Assembly (NCBI GenBank): GCA_030525745.1
Contig: JAUNED010000003.1
Coordinates: 1 to 64,000, forward strand
Direction of reading: 5' to 3'
Length of the DNA: 64,000 bases
Source: Lonepinella koalarum
GTDB taxonomy: Bacteria > Pseudomonadota > Gammaproteobacteria > Enterobacterales > Pasteurellaceae
In this document: piece by piece, positions 20,608 through 31,488 of the stretch
Layout of the letters: every line of letters starts with the position of its first letter
Position numbering within the stretch: position 1 is the first letter of the stretch
Position numbers and translations under genes: made by a program
The notes under the pieces: generated by a model
Told to the model about the DNA's origin: nothing
Database searches by the model: none
The model's input: only the letters and a program-made list of their open reading frames with translations

Positions 20608-22215
20608 TTATTTATGTCTGGTATGTAGGCCTTTTTTCTCGAGACTACGATAAATAAATTGTTGTTGTGCAATCGTGATTAAGTTGGATACTAACCAGTA
20701 AAGCACTAAACCTGCAGGGAAGAACAGGAAGAAGCCGGTAAAAATAATCGGCATAAAGTTCATCACTTTTTGTTGCATTGGATCAGCTACCGGTGTTGGT
20801 GACATTTTTTGCAACAAGAACATTGATGCACCCATTAAAATAGGTAAGATGAAATAAGGATCTTGTGCAGATAAATCTTGGATCCAACCAAAGAATGGGG
20901 CATGGCGTAATTCAACCGCTTCCATAAATGTCCAATATAATGCGATGAAAATAGGCATTTGTAATAATAAAGGTAAACAACCACCTAATGGGTTTACTTT
21001 TTCTTCTTTGTAAAGTTTCATCATTTCTTGGCTCATACGTTGGCGATCTTCACCAAAACGTTCACGCATTTCTTGCAATTTCGGTTGCAACATACGCATT
21101 TTTGCCATAGAAGTATATTGTGCTTTAGTTAATGGATATAACAGTGCTTTCACGACTAAGGTTACACCAATAATTGCTAAACCCCAGTTTTGTACAAGAT
21201 TTTGGATAAATGTTAATAACCAGAACAGTGGTTTTGCAATAAACCAAGCCCAACCATAATCTACAGTTAAATCCAAGTGATTGGCCACTTGAGCCATTTC
21301 GTTTTGTAATTTAGGGCCTGTCCATAAAGTGCTTTGAATGCTTTCTTTGCCACCTGCCTGTACAGTGACCATAGGGCCACGATAACCGATAAAGCCAATA
21401 CCTTTAGCTGTGCTGGTGTAAAGCTGGTTTTGAGCATCTTGATTTGGAATCCAAGCAGAAACGAAATAATGTTGTAACACCGCTGCCCAACCTGCTTTGG
21501 TTTCAATGTTTAGGTTCGCTTTCTGAAAATCTTCAAAACTGTATTTTTTATAGTTAGTTTCAGAAGAGGAATAAGCACCACCGGTATAGGTCGGCATTGC
21601 CATACTGCCTGAGCTTTCAACCAAACTGTGTTTTAATTGACCGTAAGGTTGTACTTCAATGGCTGAATTGCTGTTATTTTGAATATCGTAATTCACTTCA
21701 ATTTGGTAAGTACCACGTTTGAGTACAAAAATTTTGCGGAAAATTACGCCGTCTTTTTCAAAAGTTAAAGGTACGGTTAATTCATTTTGCCCATCGGCTA
21801 AAACAAAATTATCGCCTTCAATTTGATAAGCTGCTCGACCTGCAGGGGTGTCAATACCATCTTTTCCTACCAAACCGCTTTGTGCAACATAGACTTTTTC
21901 AGCCGTATTTTGCAGTAAAGTAAAACGGCTCTCACTGTCTAATTCAGCAGCATAATTTAATAGATCTGCTGCTACAACATCACCACCTAACGTATCAATT
22001 TTCAGGCGTAATACATCATTTGAAAGGGTAATTAAACGACCTTGTTTTGTAGCATCAACCATTGTTGCTGTTGTGCTGATGGGGGTATCACTTGAGGTTT
22101 GAGAAACCGCTTGTTCAGTCGGCTTTGGTAAATGGTAGTCCACTTGCCATTGCTGATACACAAGGAAAGAAAGAAAGAGTAGCGCAAGCGCTAATAAACC
22201 GCTTCTTGAATTCAT
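20608..22215 (-). CDS. yidC: Membrane protein insertase YidC
   Basis: Inserts proteins such as the ATP synthase c subunit into the inner membrane. The 535-residue product has an N-terminal membrane anchor (residues 5-21), then a large periplasmic beta domain to about 320. The conserved helical core follows, with the positively charged groove and cytoplasmic loop ([25 protein letters not shown]), and the protein ends in a basic tail. Its ATG overlaps the yidD stop by 4 bp. Length fits H. influenzae-type YidC. Confidence 0.98.
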   Translation of the reverse strand: MNSRSGLLALALLFLSFLVYQQWQVDYHLPKPTEQAVSQTSSDTPISTTATMVDATKQGRLITLSNDVLRLKIDTLGGDVVAADLLNYAAELDSESRFTLLQNTAEKVYVAQSGLVGKDGIDTPAGRAAYQIEGDNFVLADGQNELTVPLTFEKDGVIFRKIFVLKRGTYQIEVNYDIQNNSNSAIEVQPYGQLKHSLVESSGSMAMPTYTGGAYSSSETNYKKYSFEDFQKANLNIETKAGWAAVLQHYFVSAWIPNQDAQNQLYTSTAKGIGFIGYRGPMVTVQAGGKESIQSTLWTGPKLQNEMAQVANHLDLTVDYGWAWFIAKPLFWLLTFIQNLVQNWGLAIIGVTLVVKALLYPLTKAQYTSMAKMRMLQPKLQEMRERFGEDRQRMSQEMMKLYKEEKVNPLGGCLPLLLQMPIFIALYWTFMEAVELRHAPFFGWIQDLSAQDPYFILPILMGASMFLLQKMSPTPVADPMQQKVMNFMPIIFTGFFLFFPAGLVLYWLVSNLITIAQQQFIYRSLEKKGLHTRHK

Positions 22216-22472
22216 TTGTCGTTCTCTTTGTTATTAAGTTTCGGCGGTACAGGATCGTCACCGCCGGGGTGTAAAGGATGACATTTTAATATACGTTTGA
22301 GTGTAAGCCAACTACCTTTTACTGCACCATGCGTTTTTAAGGCTTCAATGCCATAACAGGAACATGTCGGCGTAAATCGACAACGAGGTCCAATTAAAGG
22401 GCTGATTGCAAGCTGATACAGGCGAATTAATCCGATAAGGGTTTTCGTGCTAAACGAATGTGACGTTGCCAT
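22212..22472 (-). CDS. yidD: Membrane protein insertion efficiency factor YidD
   Basis: Small inner-membrane-associated protein that assists YidC. The 86-residue product has the signature [20 protein letters not shown] and the following [12 protein letters not shown] with three conserved cysteines, then HPGGDDPVP. It overlaps both rnpA (46 bp, different frame) and yidC (4 bp), the standard rpmH-rnpA-yidD-yidC packing. Confidence 0.96.
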   Translation of the reverse strand: MATSHSFSTKTLIGLIRLYQLAISPLIGPRCRFTPTCSCYGIEALKTHGAVKGSWLTLKRILKCHPLHPGGDDPVPPKLNNKENDK

Positions 22473-22795
22473 AATTTGCTAAGAGTTTCAGTAAAAGTGC
22501 GGTTATCCAACTTGCCGATTCCGGCTTTTGCCACAATCACAAAATCACAGCAAGGTAAATCTTGTTGTAATAAGCGAAAACTTTCGCGACATAATCGTTT
22601 AATCCTATTACGATCATGGGCTCGTTTGAGATGTTTTTTAGCAACAGTTAAACCTAAACGAGGGTATTTAAGGGTATTGGAGCGAGCAAGAATGGTGACT
22701 TCGGGTGAACTGGCACGCAGGGGCTGTTCAAAGACGTATTTAAATTGAACGGGAGCTAACAAACGTTGCTCCCGAGAAAAGTGTTGCTTAATCAC
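22427..22795 (-). CDS. rnpA: Ribonuclease P protein component
   Basis: Basic protein cofactor of the RNase P ribozyme that matures tRNA 5' ends. The 122-residue product has the RNR signature ([17 protein letters not shown]) and the N-terminal [17 protein letters not shown]. It lies 17 bp after rpmH. Length is normal. Confidence 0.97.
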   Translation of the reverse strand: MIKQHFSREQRLLAPVQFKYVFEQPLRASSPEVTILARSNTLKYPRLGLTVAKKHLKRAHDRNRIKRLCRESFRLLQQDLPCCDFVIVAKAGIGKLDNRTFTETLSKLWQRHIRLARKPLSD

Positions 22796-22812
22796 ACAAA
22801 TGTGTCAATAAA

Positions 22813-22947
22813 TTAAGCAGATAAACTTTTACGACCTTTAGCGCGACGACGGGCTAAAACTTGACGGCCGTTTTTAGTTGCCATACGTGCACGGAAACCA
22901 TGAGTACGGCTACGTTTTAATACAGAAGGTTGAAATGTACGTTTCAT
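22813..22947 (-). CDS. rpmH: 50S ribosomal protein L34
   Basis: A 44-codon gene read directly from the minus strand. The product begins [20 protein letters not shown] and ends KGRKSLSA, the universal L34 sequence. The ATG is at 22947-22945 and the TAA at 22815-22813. It is very basic, as expected for L34. It heads the rpmH-rnpA-yidD-yidC set and is divergent from dnaA. Confidence 0.98.
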
Positions 22948-23335
22948 AATTTTAATCTACCTAAATCAAAATTGTTTATTGGTCGCTTTATTCACCGTTG
23001 CGGAGCAAAAGCGAACAAAACAGAAATTACTTGAAAACAAGGTTATTCAAAAATAAGGAACAGAATTTTAGCGATAAAATCAGCATTCGTCAAACTGAAA
23101 CGGAAAAATAGCCGAATAATTTACCTCAATTCTCTTATTAGTAAATTAGATTATCCCCTTTGAATAACAAAAGAGCGTTCGGAATTATACGTTTTTTAAC
23201 AAAAACCGCAAGCAACCTTTTTTATTTTTTTGATCCTTTTTTAAAGATCTTTGGAACGGTTTATTGTAAAATTATTGTAATTTTGACCGCACTTTTAGCG
23301 GAGTTTTAACCTATTTATTTGAATTATAAACCAAT
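22948..23335. promoter_or_regulatory. rpmH-dnaA divergent intergenic region
   Basis: A 388-bp gap that must hold the minus-strand rpmH promoter and the plus-strand dnaA promoter. It is AT-rich, with one uptake-signal core (23285-23294) and two GATC sites near 23231 and 23247. A weak DnaA-box-like TTATTCACC is at 22988-22996. I could not place -10/-35 elements with confidence. No gene or RNA seen. The dnaA start lacks a clear Shine-Dalgarno sequence. Confidence 0.6.
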
Positions 23336-24727
23336 ATGCAAAATGACCTTTCCCAACTTTGGGCTCACTGCTTGTTACAATTTCAAGATAAGTTATCTTC
23401 CCAAGATTTCAGTACTTGGCTACGTCCGTTACAAGCAGATTTTAGCCAACCTAATACTATTGTATTGTATGCCTCTAATCCGTTTGTTGAAGGTTGGGTG
23501 AAATCACATTACTTGGCTGATCTAAGTAAAACAGCCCAAGATCTTAGCAAAAATCCACAATTAACAATAAAGATCCTTGTCGGAACAAAACCGACGCCCC
23601 CCAAACAGCCTGTTCAACCACAATTTGATGTAGCAATAACACCGCCTTCTGCTAACTCACAAAGTGCGGTCAGTTTAGCGACAGAATCGGAAAACCCAAT
23701 ATTCCGTACTAACCTTGATCCACAATATGTTTTTGATAATTTTGTGGGGGGGAAATCTAATGAATTGGCACGCTCGGCAAGCCTAAGAGTAGCGAAAAAC
23801 CCCGGAGATAAGCTGATTAATCCATTATTTTTATATGGTGGTAGTGGTTTAGGGAAAACTCATTTGTTACATGCTATCGGTAATAGTATTACAAAAGATA
23901 ATCCTAAAGCGCGTATTGTTTATATTCATTCCGAACGTTATGTACAGGAAATGGTCAAGGCACTCAAAACTGACCGTATAGAACAATTCAAAAAATTCTA
24001 TCGTTCGTTAGATGTATTGCTGATTGATGATATTCAATTTTTTGCCGGTAAAGAAGGTACACAAGAAGAATTTTTCCATACTTTCAATTCATTATTTGAA
24101 GGTGGTCGTCAGATTATTTTAACTTCCGACCGTATTCCTCGTGGCATTGAAAATTTCACAGAACGTCTTACTTCTCGCTTTGGGGCGGGGCTTACCTTAG
24201 AAATTGAGCCACCGGATTTGGAAACTCGAGTGGCTATTTTGATGAAAAAAGCAGAAGAGAGAAAAATTGATTTACCCGAAGAAGTGGCATTTTTTATCGG
24301 CCAAAAATTACGACTGAATGTGCGCGAGTTAGAAGGTGCTTTAAATCGTTTGCACGCAAACGTTGAATTTACCGGCCGCGAAATAACGATTGATTATACT
24401 CAAGAAGTCCTTCGAGATATGCTTTCTTTACAAGAAAAATTGGTCACACTGGAGAATATACAAAAAGTTGTCGCAGAATATTACCGCATTAAAGTTGCTG
24501 ACTTAAAATCGAAAAATCGTTCACGTTCTATTGCACGGCCCCGCCAAATTGCAATGGCTTTAGCGCTCGAACTCACAAACCGTAGTACGACCGAAATAGG
24601 GAAAACCTTTGGTGATAAGCACCATACTACAGTAATACATGCTCGAGACACTGTGAATGAATTACGCAAAAAAGACAGTAGTATTGAAGAAGATTGGTCA
24701 AATTTAAACCGCACTTTATCCGCATAA
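23336..24727 (+). CDS. dnaA: Chromosomal replication initiator DnaA
   Basis: AAA+ ATPase that binds the boxes of oriC, here about 15 kb away. The 463-residue product has domain I (LWAHCLLQFQDKLS), a variable linker (about 85-125), Walker A GGSGLGKTH, Walker B LLIDDIQF, and the C-terminal DnaA signature TEIGKTFGDKHHTTVIHA. Length is normal. dnaN follows at 30 bp and recF at 36 bp, the classical dnaA-dnaN-recF set. Confidence 0.99.
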   Translation: MQNDLSQLWAHCLLQFQDKLSSQDFSTWLRPLQADFSQPNTIVLYASNPFVEGWVKSHYLADLSKTAQDLSKNPQLTIKILVGTKPTPPKQPVQPQFDVAITPPSANSQSAVSLATESENPIFRTNLDPQYVFDNFVGGKSNELARSASLRVAKNPGDKLINPLFLYGGSGLGKTHLLHAIGNSITKDNPKARIVYIHSERYVQEMVKALKTDRIEQFKKFYRSLDVLLIDDIQFFAGKEGTQEEFFHTFNSLFEGGRQIILTSDRIPRGIENFTERLTSRFGAGLTLEIEPPDLETRVAILMKKAEERKIDLPEEVAFFIGQKLRLNVRELEGALNRLHANVEFTGREITIDYTQEVLRDMLSLQEKLVTLENIQKVVAEYYRIKVADLKSKNRSRSIARPRQIAMALALELTNRSTTEIGKTFGDKHHTTVIHARDTVNELRKKDSSIEEDWSNLNRTLSA

Positions 24728-24757
24728 TAGCAAGAAATCCACAACAAGGAGATTACT

Positions 24758-25855
24758 ATGCAATTTATTGTTTCAAAAGAAAATTTACTTAAACCTTTAC
24801 AACAGGTGTGCGGCGTATTAAGCAATCGCCCGAATATCCCGGTATTAAACAATGCCTTATTAGAAATCAATGATACATTACTCACCATTACCGGCACAGA
24901 TTTAGAAGTTGAGCTTTCTACTCATGCTCAATTAACCTCGGCAGATATTAACGGCAAATTTACTATTCCGGCAAAAAAATTTTTAGATATTTGCAGAAGC
25001 CTGCCTGAAAATGCGGAAATTACCGTTACTTTCGAGGATGAACGAGCATTGGTGCGTTCAGGCAGAAGTAAATTTAATTTAGCGGTATTACCGGCAGAAG
25101 ATTACCCGAGTTTGGTGGATTGGCAATCTGAAGTGGATTTTAACTTACCACAAGCAACACTACGCCGCCTTATCGATGCAACACAGTTTTCAATGGCAAA
25201 CCAAGATGCTCGTTATTTCCTTAATGGTATGAAATTTGAAACAGAAGGTAATTTACTTCGCACAGTTGCAACAGACGGACATCGTTTAGCCGTTTGTACT
25301 ATTTCCTTAGACCAAGAATTACAAACCCATTCGGTGATTCTGCCACGTAAAGGTGTATTAGAGTTAGCTCGTTTACTTGATGGAAACGACAACGCTAGAT
25401 TACAAATCGGCACAAACAACTTACGAGTTCAATTAGAGGGGGTGATTTTTACCTCGAAATTAATTGACGGTCGTTTTCCCGATTACCGCCGAGTATTACC
25501 ACGCAACGCAGATCGTATTTTAGAAGGTGATTGGGAAGCCTTAAAACAGGCTTTTGTGCGATCAGCTATTCTTTCCACTGAAAAAGTCCGTACTGTTTGT
25601 CTGTTAATGAAAGACAATCAATTAAAAATCACTTCTCGAAATCCGGAACAAGAAGAAGCAGAGGAAATTATTGATGTTGCTTATAACGGTGAAGAAATGG
25701 AAGTCGGTTTCAATGTGACCTATTTGCTCGATGTATTGAATACACTGAAATGTAAACGTGTTCGTATGCGTTTGACAGATTCTTCCTCCAGCTGTTTGGT
25801 TGAAGACTGTGATGATAGCAGTGCAGAATATGTGATTATGCCGATGCGTTTATAA
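24758..25855 (+). CDS. dnaN: DNA polymerase III sliding clamp beta
   Basis: Ring-shaped processivity clamp. The 365-residue product starts MQFIVSKENLLKPLQQV and ends YVIMPMRL, both highly conserved, and spans three clamp domains. The ATG at 24758 has AAGGAGAT before it. It is the middle gene of dnaA-dnaN-recF. Confidence 0.99.
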   Translation: MQFIVSKENLLKPLQQVCGVLSNRPNIPVLNNALLEINDTLLTITGTDLEVELSTHAQLTSADINGKFTIPAKKFLDICRSLPENAEITVTFEDERALVRSGRSKFNLAVLPAEDYPSLVDWQSEVDFNLPQATLRRLIDATQFSMANQDARYFLNGMKFETEGNLLRTVATDGHRLAVCTISLDQELQTHSVILPRKGVLELARLLDGNDNARLQIGTNNLRVQLEGVIFTSKLIDGRFPDYRRVLPRNADRILEGDWEALKQAFVRSAILSTEKVRTVCLLMKDNQLKITSRNPEQEEAEEIIDVAYNGEEMEVGFNVTYLLDVLNTLKCKRVRMRLTDSSSSCLVEDCDDSSAEYVIMPMRL

Positions 25856-25891
25856 TTCTTTCGATTTTTCGACCGCACTTTATTGGGCAAA

Positions 25892-26974
25892 ATGGCAATT
25901 TCTCGCTTAATTATTGAACATTTCCGTAATATTGCTGCCGTGGATCTGGCGTTTGATCACGGCTTTAACTTTTTAGTCGGTAATAACGGTAGCGGCAAAA
26001 CCAGTTTGTTGGAAAGTATTTTCTATCTTGGGCATGGTCGATCATTTAAAAGTGCGGTCACGACTCGTATTATTTCCTACGATCAACCTCATTTCACTTT
26101 ACATGGGCGCATTCAAGAAAAACAGCATGAATGGTCTGTCGGCTTACAAAAACAGCGTAAAGAAGGCAATACGATAGTAAAAATCAATGGTGAAGACGGC
26201 AATAAAATTGCCGATCTTGCCCATTTACTGCCAATGCAACTCATTACGCCTGAGGGTTTAACTTTACTCAATGGTGGTCCAAGTTATCGTCGTGCTTTTT
26301 TAGATTGGGGGTTATTTCATCATCAAACCGGCTTTCATTCAGCTTGGTCATCGTTAAATCGCCTTCTAAAACAACGCAATGCGGCATTACAGCAGACATA
26401 TGATTATGCAATGCTTAAGGCTTGGGATATGGAATTGGCTAAAATTGCCCACCAAGTTACAGAATGGCGTTCATGCTATGCCGAAGCCCTTCGACCCGAA
26501 ATCGAAAAAACCTGCCAATTGTTTTTGCCGGAACTGGATATTCAAGTCAGTTTTCATCAGGGCTGGGAAAAAGACAGTGATTACACAGATGTGCTTAAAC
26601 GGCATTTTGAGCGGGATAAAGCTATAGGTTACACTATGTCTGGGCCACAGAAAGCGGATTTTCGCTTTAAAGCCAATGGGTTGCCGGCAGAAGATATTCT
26701 TTCCCGTGGGCAATTAAAATTATTAATGTGTGCATTGAGATTAGCTCAAGGTGAACATTTAATGGCGCAAAAAAACCGTCATTGTATTTTTTTGATTGAT
26801 GATTTTGCTTCCGAATTAGATGAAGAGAAACGAGCACTGCTGGCAGAACGCTTGCAATTAAGCCATTCACAAGTATTTGTTACCGCAATTACCCAAGAAC
26901 AGTTGAAACAAATGCAACCGGAAAAACACCGTATATTTCATATTGAAAAGGGTATAATCACCACCAAAAGATAA
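25892..26974 (+). CDS. recF: DNA replication and repair protein RecF
   Basis: SMC-like ATPase that loads RecA at single-strand gaps. The 360-residue product has Walker A GNNGSGKTSLLES, the signature ILSRGQLKLL and Walker B IFLIDDFASELD. I chose ATG 25892 (MAISRLIIEHFRN); a TTG three codons upstream is in frame. It contains an internal uptake-signal core near 26048. Downstream genes are on the other strand. Confidence 0.97.
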   Translation: MAISRLIIEHFRNIAAVDLAFDHGFNFLVGNNGSGKTSLLESIFYLGHGRSFKSAVTTRIISYDQPHFTLHGRIQEKQHEWSVGLQKQRKEGNTIVKINGEDGNKIADLAHLLPMQLITPEGLTLLNGGPSYRRAFLDWGLFHHQTGFHSAWSSLNRLLKQRNAALQQTYDYAMLKAWDMELAKIAHQVTEWRSCYAEALRPEIEKTCQLFLPELDIQVSFHQGWEKDSDYTDVLKRHFERDKAIGYTMSGPQKADFRFKANGLPAEDILSRGQLKLLMCALRLAQGEHLMAQKNRHCIFLIDDFASELDEEKRALLAERLQLSHSQVFVTAITQEQLKQMQPEKHRIFHIEKGIITTKR

Positions 26975-27045
26975 AAAGTGCGGTTAAAAATTCCCTTATT
27001 TTTGTATCCAACAGAAACCTTTTTGAGCATACTTTAGTTTGCTTA

Positions 27046-28791
27046 TCACACTAAATCAGCCAAGACTATTTTCACTTCCGTACCTCCTTCTGGGCGATTA
27101 ATAATACTCAATTTTGCACTGAGTTGCTGGCTGCGTTCGTGCATTATATTTAAACCATAATGCCCGTCCGGCTCTTCAAGGCTTGTAATCCCCACCCCGT
27201 TATCACGCACAATCAATTCATTTTCACCATCTAAATTTGTCTGAGCAATAACATCAATTTGTGTTCCGTTAGAGTGTTTAATCGCATTTAGCGTAGCTTC
27301 CCGCACAATTTGCAAAGCATGAATAAGTTGTTGTGGGTTGAATATTTGTGACGGCAAGCTGCAATGTACATTAATTTGCATGTTCGTTTGGTGGCGTAAC
27401 CCATCAATAGTCTGTTGCAAAGCGATTTGTAAATTCGCTTCTTGCACAGTTAAACGGAATGTGGAAAGCAGTTCACGCAATTGAATATAGCCATCACTCA
27501 ACGCTTGTTCAAAATCGTGAATAATTGCCAAACTTTTGTTTTTATGGAGACTTTCATCTTTATTCACATTGTGTTTGAGCAACGTCAGCTGAATTTGTAA
27601 AAATGACAATACTTGAGCCAAAGAATCATGTAATTCTCGAGCAATAATTGATCGTTCTTCCATCAATAATAATTGCTGTTGCTGGCGTTGAGTTTGATTA
27701 AAATACAAACAACGCCCTAAGAGTTGAGCAATATTATCCATTGAACGAGGATCAGGGCAAGGCAGACCGGCTTGCCAACGTAGTAAGCCTAATTTATGCT
27801 CTGCCACACCGACAGATGCTTGTTGCCAAGCTAAGTCTTTTTGTTCCTCACCAATAAAAATATTCCAATGATCTGCGCCCAAAATTTGTAATTCAAAGGC
27901 CCTTAAATGTTCTGTTGCCATCACATGTTTCAGTACGCTTAATAATTTCTGCCGATCAATTTCCGAAACTGTGAGTTGTTGCGAACAATAGTATAACATC
28001 GCCAAAGAGCGGTTAGTCTGATTGAGCTTTTGCGTTTTTTCCTTTACTTTTTGCTCAAGTTGCATATACAACAAAGATAATTCGCGTGCCATATAGGTGA
28101 AGTTTTTTGCCAATGTCCCCAATTCATTATGGCTTTCCGTATCTAAAGGCACATGATTAAATTGGCGCATTTGTACTTGCTGGCTGGCTTGAGTGAGTTT
28201 GTGTAATGGGCGAACCACTTGTTTTTGAGTGAAATAAATAACATAAGATACCATTCCCACAATCAGTAATAATGCTCCGAGAGTGATTAATAGCGTAATA
28301 GATAGTTTTTTTTCGGCAAAAACCTGCAAAATATTCACAAATTCATCTACTTGTTGCACATAATCAGCAACATTTTGTCGATATTGCACAATATCGCCCC
28401 GTTTCACATAATCTTCCATAATTTTCCAACGTTGAATCAGCGAATGGTAAGCGTCACTCACTTCATCCAACAAAAATGGCTGATTACCTAATTCCACCAA
28501 TACAGTTGAATGTAAACTCACCCGATATTGCCGCAATGCTAATTCTGTTTTGCTTGGCTCATGTTCCATGATATGTAACAGTCGATAACTTTGCATTCGT
28601 AGCGATCCTGAAACATTAATTAACTCAGCATCGGTACGGTTACTGATCATGATCACAGAACTCAAGGATGTAATAATCCCAGCGAAGGCAATCACTAAAA
28701 ACAAATAATGAGCAATTTTCAAGGAAACGGAATAGTGGTTTTTCACGATAAAGAGATCTCTTGACTGTTTGCGTTTTTTCCATATTAACAC
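27046..28791 (-). CDS. narQ: Nitrate/nitrite sensor histidine kinase
   Basis: Membrane sensor for nitrate/nitrite that phosphorylates NarP. The 581-residue product has a first membrane helix (about 25-48) and the periplasmic P-box (DAELINVSGSLRMQSYRL, 54-71) that binds nitrate. A second helix (163-187), a HAMP region and a HisKA_3 domain with phospho-His388 in RELHDSLAQ follow, then an ATPase domain with DNGVGI. The response regulator gene narP lies on the other side of cyaA, not adjacent. The exact start is uncertain. Confidence 0.92.
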   Translation of the reverse strand: MLIWKKRKQSRDLFIVKNHYSVSLKIAHYLFLVIAFAGIITSLSSVIMISNRTDAELINVSGSLRMQSYRLLHIMEHEPSKTELALRQYRVSLHSTVLVELGNQPFLLDEVSDAYHSLIQRWKIMEDYVKRGDIVQYRQNVADYVQQVDEFVNILQVFAEKKLSITLLITLGALLLIVGMVSYVIYFTQKQVVRPLHKLTQASQQVQMRQFNHVPLDTESHNELGTLAKNFTYMARELSLLYMQLEQKVKEKTQKLNQTNRSLAMLYYCSQQLTVSEIDRQKLLSVLKHVMATEHLRAFELQILGADHWNIFIGEEQKDLAWQQASVGVAEHKLGLLRWQAGLPCPDPRSMDNIAQLLGRCLYFNQTQRQQQQLLLMEERSIIARELHDSLAQVLSFLQIQLTLLKHNVNKDESLHKNKSLAIIHDFEQALSDGYIQLRELLSTFRLTVQEANLQIALQQTIDGLRHQTNMQINVHCSLPSQIFNPQQLIHALQIVREATLNAIKHSNGTQIDVIAQTNLDGENELIVRDNGVGITSLEEPDGHYGLNIMHERSQQLSAKLSIINRPEGGTEVKIVLADLV

Positions 28792-28908
28792 AAGAAGTTA
28801 TGCTAATGGAAAAAGGTTTGGCGACCCTTTAGGGGTTGCCGATGGATTTGCATTCATTAGAAGCAAGTGATAAAGTGGCAACATTATTTTTTATTATGGA
28901 TTTTCTTT

Positions 28909-31431
28909 GTGGGTCTTGAGTGGAAATATGATCTCGAATTTGCCAAAGGGCAAATTGCAGAGTTGGATCGCATTCGATTTCGACGGGCATTATCTGGCTC
29001 AAGTGAAGAATTCCAACATATATTTCAATTAATCAGTCTGCTTTTACATTGTAATCACCCTCAACTGCCGGGCTATGTGGAAAATGCACCTGAAGGTGTT
29101 TGCCAATTTGAGCTTTCCGATTATCAACATAATTATCTTAAAATAAACTTCCCTTCCACTGATTTTATTCAAAATGTACAAAATTTAGACCGCACTTTTT
29201 GTGCTATAAACGGCGTATATTGTATGGGAAGTAGTGCCTCTATCTGCCAAACCTCCTCATCTGATTTGGATATTTGGGTGTGCCATCGCGAAGATTTACT
29301 TGAAGAGGACAAAGAAAGATTAGCGGAAAAAGCGCTGAAATTACAACAATGGGCCAAGTCGCAAGAAGTCGATCTAAACCTGTTTTTAATGGAGCAAAGC
29401 CGTTTTCGTAGTTTTCGCTATGCAGAACCCATGACTGCTGAAAATTGTGGAACAACACAATATATGTTGTTACTGGACGAGTTTTATCGCTCTGCTATCC
29501 GTTTAGCAGGTAAGCCTCTTTTGTGGTTACATTTATTGGTAGATAATGAACAAGACTATGAAAATGAAGTTGCAAAGTTAGTGGAAAACAACCAACTTTG
29601 TTTGCAAGATTGGGTTGATTTCGGTGGGCTTGGTGCCTTATCCGCAAATGAATATTTTGGTGCCGGGTTATGGCATTTATATAAAGGTATTGATGCACCG
29701 CACAAAGCTGTGATCAAAATTTTATTGTTAGAAGCATATTCTCACAGTTATCCTCATACGGATTTGATTTCCTCTCAATTTAAACGGGAATTACTGACCG
29801 AACAGTTGGAGAACCCCCATCATTTCGATCCTTATTTGGCTATGTTACAACGGGTAGAAGGATATTTAATCCAACAAAAAGACCTTACCCGTTTAGAGAT
29901 TGTCCGCCAGTGTTTTTATCTCAAAGCCAGTGAAGATATGTGGTTCTATCGCGAAGTAAATTGGCGGTTTGAATTACTACAAGATTTAGTCTGCCAATGG
30001 CACTGGTCTGCTGAATTGGTGGACGAGCTTAAACAACGCTTATTTTGGAAAGTGAAACGGGTTAGACAAAATTATAATAATATTGTTGCTGTATTAATGG
30101 CAAGTTACCGCCATTTAGTCAGTTTTGCCCGCAAACAAAAGATTGATGCCAGCATTATTCCGCAAGATCTTAATATTTTAATGCGAAAACTCTACACTGC
30201 TTTTGAAGAATTGCCGGGTAAAGTCAATTTGCTTAATCTGCAAATTTCTCGTGATTTATCTGAAGCTGAATTAACTTTTATTGAAGTTAAGGAAAGTAAT
30301 AATGCGGAAATCAAAAAAGGCTGGTATTTGGTTAATCAGGCACCCAAGGTCAGTGAACTCTCGCCTTTTCGCTATGTAGAATACAGTAGCAGCTTGAATA
30401 AGTTGGTAGCTTGGGCCTATTTTAACGGTTTATTAACTGCTGAAACACAGATTTATTTATCCAGTGAAACCCTAAACTTAGATAAATTACTCGAATTTAT
30501 CGCCGATTTACGCACATTTTTTCCTCTAACACCGCCATCGATCAGCAACGATGATCTCAATCATTCCTGTGAAATTCGCCAGCTCGCGGTGATCATTAAT
30601 TTAACCAATGATCCAACCCAAAATTTACCACCAACTCAAAGCAATGAAATCCAACAAAGCGATTTATTTAGTTTTGGCGCAACAGAACAAAGCTTAGTGG
30701 GACGGGTTGATTTACTTTACCGTAATTTATGGAATGAAATCCGAACTTTACATTTTGAAGGTCCAAATGCGATTTTGTTGGCATTAAAAGTGTTATCGAA
30801 CAAAATTCCTAAAGGTTCAACCAGTCTTCAATCCGTAAGAGTATTTTGTTACAGCCAACAATATCGGCAAAGTCTAGGCAATATAGTGTCTTTACTGGTG
30901 GATAAATGCATTAATATCCAATCAGGTAAAACCGATGCACCAAAACTCAATAATATTTTGCGTGTTGCCGGTAAAAACTGGCAGTTTTTCTTTGAAGAAA
31001 GGGGGATTAGTTTGCAGGAAGTTTGTGGTTCTGTATCGCCTGAACGAGAATTAGACGAACAATTACACCAAAAAGTCGTGGAAAACCTACCGCACTTTTC
31101 CTCACCAAAAGAAGAACCACAATATCCCGTTGAAATTGATAGTTTTGCCAGCGAAGGGTTTCTGCAATTTTTCTTTCAAGATAATAACGATGGATCTTTT
31201 AATGTTTATCTACTCGATGAGCGTAATCATTTAGAAATTTACCGCCGTTGTGATGGAGATAAAGAAGATAAAATCCGTGAAATCAACCTCATTTATCAGT
31301 CCGCCTCTCAAAACGGCAATCCATACCAAATTGTGCAAAAAGACTTTAATTACCCACAATTTTACCAGCTTTTTGACGAAAATGACTGTACCCAAATCCG
31401 CCCGTTTCGTTTTCAAAACTCCCTAGAATAA
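28909..31431 (+). CDS. cyaA: Adenylate cyclase class I
   Basis: Makes cAMP, the ligand of CRP, whose predicted sites precede the fuc, mtl and inferred tetrose operons in this window. The product has the class I cyclase core: MGSSASICQTSSSDLDIWVC with the catalytic aspartates, then LLLDEFYR and EYFGAGLWHLYK, and a C-terminal regulatory half ending PQFYQLF. No ATG is available near the conserved N-terminus (KYDLEFAK); I chose GTG 28909, and GTG 28867 is the longer alternative. Neither has a strong ribosome binding site. E. coli cyaA also uses a weak non-ATG start. Confidence 0.94.
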   Translation: MGLEWKYDLEFAKGQIAELDRIRFRRALSGSSEEFQHIFQLISLLLHCNHPQLPGYVENAPEGVCQFELSDYQHNYLKINFPSTDFIQNVQNLDRTFCAINGVYCMGSSASICQTSSSDLDIWVCHREDLLEEDKERLAEKALKLQQWAKSQEVDLNLFLMEQSRFRSFRYAEPMTAENCGTTQYMLLLDEFYRSAIRLAGKPLLWLHLLVDNEQDYENEVAKLVENNQLCLQDWVDFGGLGALSANEYFGAGLWHLYKGIDAPHKAVIKILLLEAYSHSYPHTDLISSQFKRELLTEQLENPHHFDPYLAMLQRVEGYLIQQKDLTRLEIVRQCFYLKASEDMWFYREVNWRFELLQDLVCQWHWSAELVDELKQRLFWKVKRVRQNYNNIVAVLMASYRHLVSFARKQKIDASIIPQDLNILMRKLYTAFEELPGKVNLLNLQISRDLSEAELTFIEVKESNNAEIKKGWYLVNQAPKVSELSPFRYVEYSSSLNKLVAWAYFNGLLTAETQIYLSSETLNLDKLLEFIADLRTFFPLTPPSISNDDLNHSCEIRQLAVIINLTNDPTQNLPPTQSNEIQQSDLFSFGATEQSLVGRVDLLYRNLWNEIRTLHFEGPNAILLALKVLSNKIPKGSTSLQSVRVFCYSQQYRQSLGNIVSLLVDKCINIQSGKTDAPKLNNILRVAGKNWQFFFEERGISLQEVCGSVSPERELDEQLHQKVVENLPHFSSPKEEPQYPVEIDSFASEGFLQFFFQDNNDGSFNVYLLDERNHLEIYRRCDGDKEDKIREINLIYQSASQNGNPYQIVQKDFNYPQFYQLFDENDCTQIRPFRFQNSLE

Positions 31432-31488
31432 GACCGCACTTTATTTTATAATGCAACGAGTTCATCAAAGTCAAACAGAGAGATTATT

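Noticed and set aside
22988..22996. DnaA box before dnaA (TTATTCACC)
   Set aside because: Two departures from the TTATCCACA consensus and no second copy nearby; not enough for an autoregulatory site.
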